NCBI RefSeq assembly: GCF_028858725.1
Contig: NC_084760.1
Coordinates: forward strand, 10,051,867-10,115,866
DNA from: Colius striatus
Taxonomy: Eukaryota; Chordata; Aves; Coliiformes; Coliidae
Length of the DNA: 64,000 nucleotides
Reading direction: 5' to 3'
How positions within the stretch are numbered: the first letter of the stretch is position 1; each line of letters opens with the position of its first letter. Shown piece after piece: positions 34,085 to 46,128 of the stretch. The translations under genes and the position numbers were made by a program. The notes under the pieces are model-generated. The model was not told the origin of the DNA, searched no databases, and saw only the letters and a program-made list of their open reading frames with translations.

Positions 34085-37000
34085 ATAAGAGATATCTCTC
34101 ACTTGGCATAGAATAAAGGCAGATATGGCCAGAGATAAGGCATATTGACCATTCAGCTGCAAACCAGCAAACCATTCTGCATGAATGCTCCTGTACTTCA
34201 GAGCTGCAGAAGTTAAGTAACCAATGAAATGTGTATTGGTAGTATAGGAAGCCTGATAATTACAAAAATGGAAGGTTTTAACCATGATATTGTACTCTTA
34301 TGGTTTCTGGAATATGAGGATAGTGAAAATTACATAGCAAGATCACTTTTGTAACTGATTTTAAAATGATAATACTTGCTGTGGTGATTTGGGTTGGTGG
34401 GAAGGAGATAATGTGTTGCAAACCTGTGAATTAGGTCTGGTATGTTGGTTCTTTTTAGTCTATTTTATAGAAGTGCTTGATACAAGGAGATACAGTTACG
34501 CAGCAATACTGTGTGATGTGTCTGGAACACATGGCATGAGATTTCTCTGTGAAAGTACATCATCAAGCTTTAATTTTACAAACTAGCTTGCTTAGATTTA
34601 AAGCTTTGACTTGAGATTGTGCAGTAAACAGTCATGGAAGCACTTTTGCTTTTCTGAACTTTAAATAGTCTCTGAAATCTTGCACTAACCATTGTTGGTG
34701 TTCAGCTTAACAGTATCACATGGCTATTGGGCTGTGGTCCAAGAAATCAGTGGTTAGACAAATGTTCTGGAGTATTGCTATGTATCAGTCAGTAACTGGG
34801 GAGGGGGGGAAGGCCTTTTATTGAGTTAAATGAGGAGTGGGCTTGCAAGCAAGAAGGAAGCACCATGCAACCACAAGGCAGATACAAGAGTAGCTCTGCA
34901 TAAACGCCTTACCACCTTTTAAGTAATGAGGTACCTGTGAAGGTGGGAGGTTCTGTCTGTTGCTGAAGAACTTGTCTTGCCAGTGGAGGCTGTAGATCAG
35001 TAAACGGAGTTGCAAAGTGAGCGAAACTAAGGTAGCAGCGGTTATGTCACCACAGCACCTCCACTGCAGTCTACGTGAGGGCATTTGCTGGTGTGAAGCC
35101 TGCTTGAGGTAACAGATCCCAGTGAACACAAATTTGAATGTAAGTTGTACTGTCAGGCTACCATCTTGCAGGGGTGCAGGTTGTTGCTTGTTGGTGTAGG
35201 CAAGCTCTTAATTGTATAAACTTGCCATATAGAGCTTGGTTATGAGTTTTGCAGATTAAAAATGGGCATGGAAATTAACTGGGCAGAGAAAGGGACTCCT
35301 GGTGACACTCAAACATGGCCATAGCAGTGAGCAGAGTGTTAGACTTTGCCCAAGGAGAGATATTCTCTTTATTAGAGAGCAGTCAACACTGACTTTGGGT
35401 CAGTAGTTTTTCTGTACACACTGCCACAGTTCAGAGGAAAAGGTTTATCTGGAGTATGAACTAATTTAACAGATAAATGGTAATTTCAGGTGAGTTTCTG
35501 TTACTAGAACCGGTTTTACAAGCATTTTTGCTTGTCTGCCCTTGTCTGTTTCCCTCAGAGAATATAAACTGGAAAAGTAAAATTAAAATGATGAATTACA
35601 TTTTCTTTCAAATGTCATGAGGCTTTTTAGTTGACAGTCCAGTCCAGTTGAGCTATCAGGGCTATGAAGACAGTACTTCTCTGCCATTGTCTCAAACTTC
35701 CTGCAGGCTCTGGAGGACAAAGTGGTGTTTGATGCTCAGAAGAATGGCTGTATTGAGTGGGACAAAGTCTGCCTCGCTCAGTATTCTGTCTGAGGATGAC
35801 CAGTATAAGGAACAGGAGAAGTAATAGAGAGCCTTTCCAGCAATTTGCTTGGGAATTTCCTGAGGATATTTTCATTTGTATTTGAATACTACTCAGCAAT
35901 TCTCATCTATCTCCATTTAAAAATATGTGAAACATTAATTATGTGGGCTGTAAAATATAGGAAGGAGTGTGTGTGCGTGTGTGTGTGTTGGTAACTGGGG
36001 AGGGCAGGGGGAGGGTGCTGAAGTTAAAGCTTTTTCTCTCCCTCTTTTATATCCCTTTCAACTCTCACATTAATTAAAACAGTGTTCAGTAAAGTCCAGT
36101 TAAGGCCTCAGTGCTAGGTCAGCTTTAGTGTTTAACTGAGCTATGCCGGAGGTGAAAAATTGAAGTATTGGTGTGTGCCTTATTCCTGAGCTACACTTCA
36201 TACTTCAGGCTTCTCAGCAGACCAACAACTGCTCCTTTTTTCCCCTGTGGTTGTTTTCAGTAACTGAAGGAACATTGCCCCAGCACTGATGGTACTAGTT
36301 TTATGGTTGCAAGTGAAGAATGATTAAAATCTGCCCTAAAATATACGTTCTGACATTATTTTTTATATATGTGGAAAGAAGCTAGAAAGAGATGAGTGGA
36401 TTGAAATCAAACGCTTAGACCTGATTTTGATAAGCTGATGGGAAAGTAAAAGTGGCATTTTTAAATCATCTTGAGATCACTGAAGAGGAAGAATATATAG
36501 CTACTATTATATCAGTGTGTTTCATCTTACCTTGACAAAACAGGAAATAATTTTCCCTGACCTTAGTTGCTTGGTTTTTTTTCAGTCAGAATGGGGGAGG
36601 ACACAAGAGCTACAAGAAGTGTTTTGGTTAGTTTGAATGTGATATTGATAAACAACTTCACAAGTTCATCAGCCATGTATTTAGCTAGCAACAAACTGAT
36701 AATAGACTTTTAAAACTGATAGATTTTTTTCCAAAATGAAACCTCCCTTAATTGTCTTTGTTGCTGCTACTTTTAAGATCTAAAATTTAAAGAAGAAAAA
36801 ACAACCCTGTATAATTTAACAGGATCAAAGAGATGCTTCCAAGTTTATTTTCTGAAGGCAGAATGAAAGCCTATAATGTTCTTCAGATGTCCCCTGCAGA
36901 ATAGCAATTTATTTGTTGCAGTGCCCAGTTGCTAGGTAAAATTAAAACTTCCTTTCTCTGAAGAGCTAAATTACTGCTTCTAGCAGCATAATGCAGCTAT

Positions 37001-40000
37001 ATTAGTCGTTTCCATATTAAATGACAAATTCTTTCAGGTTTGGGAACAGGTTATGTTGCCTGCACTGCCCTGTGCAAAACAGTGAAGTGATACCTGGTTA
37101 CCACTACACAATCTGGAAAGGATAAACTTAGACACATGTGCTGAAGCTCTGTGTTAGCATGAGATCTAACTCTAGTGTCTTTCAAGGCCCATATAAAATG
37201 ATAGAGTAGGTGTTCCAAAAGCAGACTATTGAAAAGCAGCAAGTAGAGCCTGAGGTGCTGACATTGACTGTTCTTCATCTTTGTGCTCTAGTCTGGAGTT
37301 TCTGCTGTAAATGAGAACTCCATTAGTGTGGCATATTCCAGGCATCTCTTAAAATAAGACATGAAAAGAAAAAATAACTCAAATACAAAAGGTTGTGTTG
37401 TCTGCTCCTGGGATCAGCAGAAATGCAGCATTTATGTAGTCCCTTCTGCCATGTACCAGGCAAGGATTGTAAAAGAGGGGGTTGTGGGAGAGATTGTTCT
37501 GTTCTTACAATGACTTTGAAGATGCAAGGTTATTGGATTCACCCATGCTTGAAAGGGTTTTTAGTTACTTTGGTTACATGTTAAGTAGTCTAGAACATTT
37601 ATCCTGAAATCTCACCATTGCAACTACTGCACCAGACACTTTTTCTCCTGAGTAATTGGCAATGTTGTTACTAGTCAGCTCCATGGGCCTGGGACATCAG
37701 CCCAGTCACTGGCCACTGATCATCTGTGTGGTTAAGGTTTAATACAGTCTGACAACCAATGCCTGGGACAACTAGTACATTACTCTCACATATAATATTT
37801 GGGCATGGTTTATAGAGGTCAAAGTAGATGATAGCTTGGCTGTGGGAATGCAAGCTGTGCTGTTCATGTTTGCCTTACAGCTGGAGAACAGCTCCTGACC
37901 TGTCCCATCTACCTGCTACCACATCTGCAGCGTGCTGTGCTCTCCTGGAAGAGATGCCCAGACCTGGGGGAGAATTCTGTGACCTAAAGACATTCTGCAA
38001 GCTTTTAGATGTGGGCTTAATGCACAAAGTAATTAATATGAGATTAGATGCTGCCCGAGGGTCCTTCTGTTCCACCCTTCACTTGGCTTTCTTAAGCGTG
38101 ACAAGTAGTGGAATGCAGATGGCCGATAGTCAGGATGGGACAATGGATATTTGGGAGCTGCTGTATAAGGATGTAAGGGCAGGGCTGGATGGGTCCTTGG
38201 AGCAAAGGGATGCCTAAATAGGGCAGTCATATCTGCATTGACACTTGTGGCTCTACTCAGTGAGTTGCAGCTTCAGCACTTGGCTGCCTTGCACTGCGCA
38301 AGTGGACAGGGTAACACTACTGTCCTGAGATGACTTTGAGATGTTTCAAAGATGGATTCTGATGAGGAACACTCTCTGCAGTTCTTGCATGAGTCCTTCT
38401 CATAGAGGAGAACACACTAGGATGTGGAGGAATCTGTTGTCTTTAGCCCCTACATGCTGATTTGAAAATTTTGGAGGGGGGTGACAATTAATTTCTTTGT
38501 TGAATATATTGTCTCCTTTTTCCATGGAGCTTTGCCAGGTGCTTACCTAATGGTAACACTCCTCTGTAAAAGCTTTAAATCATCAGATGCTACAGGGACT
38601 GGGATAGAAAAGTGTTTGTGACCTAGCTCACTTTTGTACTCACAGCAATAGTAAAGCAGTATTTTTTTTTCAGTTTATTGGGAAGCCTCTTCCCATCGTT
38701 CCCTCACCCTTGATAACCTTGTGAGCTATTAGTATAGGAAGCCTGTGTTTTACAGGTCTGTAGTGATATGAGCAATATGTGATTAGAAGCAATCTGGACT
38801 TGCATGTATACTTTTGCAGGAAGTGGTAAGGGTTTGGTATGAACATATCTGTGATTGCATGTTCTGCTTGTGGCAATGACAGGGTAGTTGTACTGTCAGA
38901 CTGAAGAGTTAAGACCAACATTCAATCTCCAGTAATGGATATTAGCTAAGATAGGGCAAGTATAGATATGGTAGTACTCCCAGGTATGCTCCCCCAGTCT
39001 ATGCTAATTCTTGCAGCAGAATTTAAATTGGGGTGATATCTCTACATTTAATAATTTTAGATTGGAGTTTCTTTAATTAGGGTAGTTACTTTGGGGGTTT
39101 GTGGAAATACCTACAGCTTCATGTCACATTGAATTCCCCAGCTTAGTTGCGTGTGTGTGTGTAACAGCAGCTCTTTTTTGCTTTGCTATCTGCCAGCTTG
39201 ATTTGTGCCTCCTCACTCTTTGGTTAGAAGAAAGAGGGAACAGTTCTTCTCTGTGCCATTTCTGGCTTCATAGGCCAGTATTACCTTCCTCTGTTTGTCT
39301 CTTGTCAGTGTTGAAGGTATAGGTTCTGAATAACTAACGCTGGCTTTGTTGCCAGTCCTCATAGGGCATTTATAGTTCTTTGTTACAAGGCTGGGCATCT
39401 GGGTTCAGAGTGATAATAGTCAGTTTGGGATGGCTTTGACTTGGCATTTCTACATATGCATTGAAGCAACTTCACTGTTCCATGTACAAGGAAAAATAGA
39501 GAGCTTTCCTCCTCCACTCCTCTCTCAATCCTTATACATTAACCCATAGTGTACTGCAACATACATTGAATTCTACAAGCATTGCTCTGAACAAACTGAT
39601 AAACAACTGTGTTAAAATCCTCTAACTTAGAAAAAAGGTAAAGGTACTAATGGGATCTGAAATAAACTACCTTTCTGCTGCTTCTTTGGTGCCTCTCTTA
39701 CAATGTCAGCCCTGGAGTGTTTGATGGCAGGATGGGGAATGTTCCTGTGTGTCAAGCAGGCGGTGACATGGACTGGAAAGAGGAAAAAAGCAGTGATTGG
39801 TATTGGAGAAAAGGATTTTAAAACAGATACTTTGCAAAAAAATAAGCAGTCTGGTACCCTTTCTTTCACTGATGCTGTTGCTCTCGCACAGCCATAAAGC
39901 AAAAGGGAGAGCAGCAGTTCAGAAAGTTGTTCCAAGACCTTCAGTCTATATATCAAATTTGACACCAAAATAATTCCTGGAAGATCCCCATTCCTCCTCA

Positions 40001-40262
40001 GTGCCAGGCTTGTTCTCTGCCTGCAACCATCTGGGTAAATAGCAGAATGCAGACATTTCAACCTCAAGCTCTGAAATGTATGGTGTCAGCTCCATAGGAG
40101 TAGACTCCTCACCTATCCTGCAGGACTGGAAGAAATAAAATTAGTGGGTAACCAGTTATGTTAGGTTTTTTAATTTTGGGAAGGGGGTGTAAGTTTTTGC
40201 TAAATCTCAAGAAAGAAACATCAATTCTACTTAGTGGATAGAGTTGCATTTGTAAAGAGCAG
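34085..40262. other. Intergenic, no gene recognised
   Basis: Unassigned spacer between SNHG5 and SYNCRIP. It contains a short GT-rich microsatellite at 35967-35988. The longest open frame is 37828-38217 (129 codons), without a recognisable domain. No tRNA, snoRNA or LTR recognised. Confidence 0.45.
35967..35988. repeat. (GT)n microsatellite
   Basis: Interrupted GT dinucleotide run (a GC step in the middle), about 22 bp. Confidence 0.85.
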
Positions 40263-40512
40263 GGTAATTAACCATGTCACAGAATCCATCCATGTGCTCA
40301 AGCAGAGTCACCTACAGGTGGTTGCCCATGATGATGCTCAGATGGCTTTTGAATATCTCTGAGGATGGACACTCCACAGCCTCCCTGGGCAACCCGTGCC
40401 AGTGCTCAGTCACCCTCCTGGTGAAAAAGTGTTTTCTGGTTTTGACAGGGAACCAGCCTCCTGTGTTTCAGTTTGTGCCCATTGCCTCAGGTCCTGTGAA
40501 CCACAGTCACTA
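40263..40512 (-). mobile_element. Old CR1 LINE fragment
   Basis: Diverged reverse-complement CR1 sequence: CACTCCACAGCCTCCCTGGG, CCAGTGCTCAGTCACCCTCC and TTTGTGCCCATTGCCTCAGG are typical of older avian CR1 subfamilies in minus orientation. The usual 3' tail is degraded. Confidence 0.8.
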
Positions 40513-43100
40513 ACTCTGCAAATGCTTTCTTTGCTGCTTTTGTTTTCCTGATGTAGTTGGAGGAAGTGAAGAGTTATCAGTCAAAGTCAGTGCCTTAGAG
40601 ATAGTTTAAATAAATAGGGGATTAACCTTGCTTTTGTTTTCATTAGTGCTATCCCTGCCTAGTTTTGGAAAAGTGAGAAGATGCACAAAGGACGTTTCTG
40701 GAAAGAATGTTAAAAGCAAATACTACCATTACTTTAGTGTTTCTTTGCTGAAATCATGTGAAAGTTTTACATTGTAAGTTACTTTTAAAAATGGAAGAAT
40801 TCTCAAATTTCCATATTGAAGACTGATCCATTCAGTCATATGAAAGGTTTTTCCTGAAGAAAACTTCGTAGATCTGATTCATCCCCTTTCCCTTCATTTC
40901 TGACTTGCATTTTTTCTGAATACACTCAGGCTTTGCAATTTTGTCAACCCAACTCATCTTTTAAGACATAGAGCCTCTGACCAATAGAATGAATAAACTA
41001 AACAGGCTTTTAACTAAACAGGTATTTTCCAAAATAGTCTGATTTTATCAAGAATCTCATAGGGCAAAATAGGCCAGTGGCCAGCTGTGCACTACAAGGA
41101 ACAAACTGCAGACTGCAGTCCTTTCCTGAAGTTAGATATCCTTAGACTATAGACATACATTAATAACTTGGCAGCCTTACCCAGGAGGCTGAGGGCTAAG
41201 AAGAGGTTGGAAAACATATTGCTGAGAAACCCTGAGAACAGCTGAATCATTTCAGCATTGTGCTGTGGCAGACATAGCACAGGGGCTTGTTTTGTTACAG
41301 GCAGTGACATTTGCTATACAACCAGAGTGATCTGCCCCTCTAATGCTGTGGCTGGTGTGTTTCAAGTAGAGCCAGTTCTATAGCTGAGCCTAAACTTCTA
41401 ATGTGTGCATGCTTGGGACAGGCTAATGCCATACAATCATAATAGGCATTGTAGAAACTGAAGGTAAGATTCCTGTTGTCTCCTGGATTTTCAATCTTTG
41501 TTTGGGGTGACATTTTCTAGCTGTGCCTACATAGCTCAAAAGCACAAATTAGACTTTATTGTTATAGTCAAATTTATTTTTCACTGCTTTACCTGTGCAA
41601 CTCTGTAGTCGTATGTGTTCCAACCACCGATTTTACCATGGACATGCTGGGCAGGCTCAGGTGCTCAACTGTGGCTTCAGTGAGGCTCTACAGTGGTTAC
41701 AACTGAACTAGAAGAAAGGGTTTCATATTCCAAGAAGATTTAGGAATTAACTTGCATTGGAGTGAGAAGCTGTCAAACTTTCAGGCGTGTTCAGTGAAAT
41801 GCCTACTGTGAGTCCAAGTCACCAGGTAAGTGCCTGCAAACATTCTCAGCAGGGTGTTTTTTCAAGACAGGCGCTCTACATGAATTAAAGTAAAAAGAAA
41901 ATTCATTTTATGATTTCATTAATCCTTTTTTTTTTGTCCCTACTCATATTAGGACTAATAACCGAGCTATATTTTAGAGGAATGGCATGTCAGACTCTGC
42001 TTCCTCCTTTCTACAAAAAAATGAAGTATTCAAAGAATCAAATAACTGCCAACTGACTCTGGGTCTGTTGTGACTTTTAAATAAGGCTGCAAATTTGGTC
42101 CCTGGGTTTATCCCAGTCTTTTAATTCTTTTTATTTCCATTTTATGGAGGAAAAGGAAAGTGCATAGTTTTCCCCTCTAGAAATGGGCCTGAAAGTGGGA
42201 ATTTCACTCACAGGAGTTTGCCACCTGTACTTTCATCCACTGACTGAGAACTTTAATGAAGCATTTCTCACAGTTTTCATTGGTTCCAGAGGACAAATCA
42301 ATTAATGAAATGTAGATATCACTCTTGATTGCATCTGTATAGGAAACACCTCATTGAAACAGCTGGAAATAACACTGTTCTCACTGAAAAAACACTTCCC
42401 AATTTTGTTTTTGAGAACTGGAGGGCTCACATTGCCCAGCTGGTAGCTGTGTTCTTAAATAAAGTTATAGATTTCTGAAAGGCATCATAGTAACACTTTT
42501 AAAGTTATATGATTAAAAATATCATCGAGGTGTTCACTAAAAAAATAGCTTTTTTTACTAACATTGTATTTTCAGAAAGCTTTGGGGTTTTTTAATTACT
42601 TTTTTAACACGGTGGGAAATTCTGAGCAAAAATGGCCTTTTTAATGTCCAAATTATAGATAACTTGGAATATTCGATAGCAAACACTTGCCTTGTGCTTG
42701 TTGCTACTTCAGACTAACCTGTGGAGTGGTGCAGTTTTTGATGAAGTCTTACTGTCTCAAGTACTTGAAGAGATCTCTTTTTTCCCCTCCTTGCCTCTCT
42801 GAATACTGGTTGTATGTTTCACATACTTGCACACCAGCATGAGAGTATTTGCTGGCAGTGAACCAACGCTGTGACTATCCGTGCTTGCCCGGCTGTGCGT
42901 GTTGAAGTCTCTTTAAAAACACCGGAGATGTTTGGCTGTGCTAAGGGGCAGCAGTAGTTGGTCAGATTGTCGCCGAGGTGCCGTTGAGGAAGTGAGTAAT
43001 ACGGTCTGTGCCTTCCTGCCGCCTTTTCGCCGTCTTTATCTGGAGTTGCAGGTCTGTCAGAGCTGAGTAAGGTCGGTTTCCAAGTTTCTGGTGTGCGGAG
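40513..43100. other. Intergenic upstream of the SYNCRIP CpG island
   Basis: AT-rich sequence grading into GC-rich sequence after 42.8 kb. No gene or repeat recognised. Confidence 0.5.
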
Positions 43101-45600
43101 CGCAAGTGAGATCTGGTAGGAACTGTGGCATGCCGAAGTGTGCAGCGAGGGTGCCCGCCTCGGGACCTGCATCTCACAGCGTTGTGGGCTCAGACCCACC
43201 GGTTCCTGGGGCCTGCACCGCAAAGTTGGAATCCTAAAGGCGGGTGGCCGTGAGGCGAAACCCGTGGCACTGGGGCTGAGCGGCCTGACGCCACTGACCC
43301 CCCCCAGGCTCGGAGCCGTCTAATGCCGCCGCTTGGGCGGATTCATGGTGCAGCCACTGAGAGAAACTCCCGTTCCTCTGTGGAAAAGGCTCCATCGGCA
43401 CGGCAGCTCCGGAGGGGCGGCGGCGGGGAGCCCGCCGGAGGGAGGGCAGGGAGGCGCCCCTGGGGGAAGGGGCTGGCTGAGTCAGGCACCTCCCGCCTCC
43501 GACGCGGGAAGGGCGAGCGCGGCCGCGGCGGGCGGGGAGCGCTGCCGGGCTCCGGGCTGGCCGGCAGCCACACAAAGTGCCGTTCTCCCCTCCCTTTGTC
43601 TGCGTGGCTTTGTCTCCTCCGTGTCCCGCCCCCGCCGTGGGCCGGGACTTCCCCTCCTCCGGCCGCGGCGGTCCCTTTTGTACCACCTGCGCACCGTGGG
43701 AACGGCCGCTCGCCCAATCCGCGGCCCGCCGAGCCGCTCCGCTCGGTCACCGCCGCTTTTCGCGCGGCGGCCGCACAGGTGCAAGGGCGGCGCGGGAGGC
43801 GCTGGGTAGCCCGTGCGCGCCCCGCTCCGCACAGGCGCCGCGCCGTTCCCCCCGCGGGGCTCATCCCGCCGCCGCCGCCTCTCTTCGCCTCCCGGCAGCG
43901 CGCAGCCTGCGCGAGCCCCCCGCGCGCCCCCGCTGGCCGGCGCGTCACCCCGGGCGGACGGCAGGGACGGGAGGAGGCTCCGCGCGGAACGCAGAGCGCG
44001 TGGAGAGACGGGGACGGACGGACGGACGGACGGGAGGAAGGCGGGCGGGCGGGAGGCCGCGAGCACGAGGGCGGGGCGGGCGCGCGCGCGGGCAGCCCGG
44101 CGGGCGGGGCGAGGCGATAACCCTTGCGGAGCTGCCTGGGAGACCCCGGGTTTGGGGCTGCGCCAGCGCGCGCGGCGCCTCCTCCTCTCCCCCCTCCCGC
44201 CCCCCTCCTTTCTCTCCCCCCGCCCCCCCCCCCTCCCCCCCACCCCCCCCCCCGCGCAGAGTGGAAGGGGCTGGGGTTGGTGCCAGCAGCGGCGTGAGCG
44301 CTCGAGCGGCCGCCATTTTACGCCAGCTCCAGCACACTGTCCGGACACACTGAGGGAGCGGAGAAGGGGGGCAGCTCCTCAGCACGCCGAGCCGCTACCC
44401 GCGCCCCGAGCCCCTTCGCACGGCGTTTCACCCCCGCAGCGACAGGTCAGGCGCCGGGCGCTGGCGGGCTCGGGCTCGCCGCGGCTACGAGAGGCAGCGG
44501 CCGCCCGCGGGAGCGGGGTGGGAGCGGGCTGGGCCGGGGCAGGGCCGGGCCGGGCGGCAGAAGGGGCTGAGGCGGCGGAGGGGAGCAAGGCAGGCAGGGC
44601 GGGAGGCGCATGCTGGGGCCCTGCAGCGCTGTCGGGCCGGGGCCCAGCTGCCAGGCGCTGCGTGATGGGCGGAGGAGCTGGCTGCCTTCGTGGCCGCCGC
44701 TGTCGGGCGGGGGACGGCCGAGCCGGGCCGGGCCGATGTCCGCGCGCTAGGCCCAGCAGCTGCCCGGCGCTGGGGCAGACGGCGGCGGTCGTGTGGGGGG
44801 GAAGAGCCGGGGCCGGCCCCGCGCGTGGCGCGCGGTTCTCGCCTCATTGTCCTGCCGGCTCCGCCGCTCCATTCATTGCCCGCGAGGGGCTGGGCCGGGC
44901 CGGGGCGAGCCCGCTCCGCGCCGCTCCGCTGCGGGGCGAGCCGCCACCTCGACGTCCGGCGTATGCGTGGGGAGGAGGCCCGCGCGGGTCTCGCGTGCCC
45001 CCGGTCACGTCGAGAGGCGGCGTGCGGTGGGCAGCGGCGTTTCCCGGACGGGAGTCGGGGCTGGCGGCGGGCCCCTGCATTGTTTCGGGGAGAAGTGTGG
45101 TTTGGGGGAGGGGGGTGACGGTGGGGCCGGGAGGCGCCGCAAGCTCCCCGGCCGAGTGGTGAAATCGGGCCCGGGGTGTTGCAACCGCTCTCCGGGGGGA
45201 ATAGGGTGAGAGGTGGGGAACGGCTGGGGCTCGGGGGGCGGGCGGGGAGGAGGGGGGGGCGCCGCTCCTCCTGCGGGAATGTGGCGGGGAGGGGGGGGGG
45301 GAAGTCGGTCACTGGAGGAAGTTGTAGGACATCTGAACGCGCAGAGCACGTGTTTCCATCGGGCTCATGGCGGCCGCCGCCGCCGCCGTGGGTGGGTGCG
45401 GACTGGGAAGAGCGCTTTGTTCCTCTCGCTTACCCGTCCGACACCGGCACGGAGGCGGGAAGGGATCCCGGCCGCGCCTGGGCCCGGAGAGGCGGCTCAC
45501 TCAGAGGGACACAGCAAGTTTGCAACGGGAGGTGGAGGCAGCTGCGGGTGTCACTGACGGTATCGCGGTAGCGGCGGCTGCATGTGGCAGTTTTTTTGCT
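43100..45600. promoter_or_regulatory. CpG island and promoter of SYNCRIP
   Basis: About 2.5 kb of very GC- and CpG-rich sequence with no TATA box, typical of a housekeeping vertebrate promoter. Features inside are a GACG tetranucleotide repeat at about 44010-44035, a long C tract at 44177-44253 and a YY1-type GCCGCCATTT motif at 44309-44318. The motif is well placed for the start region of a TATA-less RNA-binding-protein gene. Large open frames in all six phases here (up to 449 codons) result from the lack of AT-rich stop codons and are not genes. Confidence 0.85.
44300..44445 (+). other. SYNCRIP: SYNCRIP exon 1 (5'UTR), proposed
   Basis: The probable first non-coding exon starts around the CCGCCATTTTACG motif and ends at GCGACAG before GTCAGG (donor at 44446). 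The coding exon begins with its own acceptor at 45968/45969, so an upstream 5'UTR exon is required. The start site and this donor are inferred from motif and position only; the donor is not optimal. Confidence 0.45.
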
Positions 45601-45980
45601 CTTCCTCCCACCCCCGCCATTGGCTTCTTGCTCCCATTTCTAACTTGTTCAAAGCCTCTTAGGGAGAGTGTTTAGAGAGATAGAGAGAGGGAGGTGAGTC
45701 AGAGTGTCTGGCTGGGTTGTGTAAAACCTGCAGTGAGAGCTACCCCACCCGCGCTAGGCAGCGGTGTTAGGGCTTTCCTTTGTGTTAGTGCTTCTTTTGA
45801 GGAATTTTGTGCATCTTCCGAAGCCAGAAAGTGTCATGGAAGTCGTTTACAATTTTATTTCTTCTTTTCCCCCTGAGAACAGAGCAGTCTGTTGTATGTA
45901 TTGTCACTTGAATTATTCTTCTTGAAGATGTTTGTAGCTTAATTATGTTGCTTACTGCATTTGAACAGATTTCTGGAAAC

Positions 45981-46128
45981 ATGGCTACTGAACATGTTAA
46001 TGGGAATGGTACTGAAGAACCCATGGATACTTCTGCTGCAGTTACCCATTCTGAGCATTTCCAGACATTGCTTGATGCTGGTTTACCACAGAAAGTTGCT
46101 GAAAAACTAGATGAAATTTACGTTGCAG
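45981..46128 (+). CDS. SYNCRIP: SYNCRIP coding exon 1 (gene exon 2)
   Basis: The acceptor TTTGAACAG ends at 45968 and 12 bases of 5'UTR precede the ATG. Encodes residues 1-49 of the acidic domain (ending KLDEIYVA) plus one base of a split glycine codon; donor GTAAGA. Confidence 0.95.

Noticed and set aside
43323-45571. Very long open frames in the SYNCRIP CpG island (up to 449 codons on +, 288 on -).
   Set aside because: They overlap on both strands and in several phases, are R/G/A/P-rich, and follow from GC-rich sequence lacking stop codons. The region is a promoter and 5'UTR.
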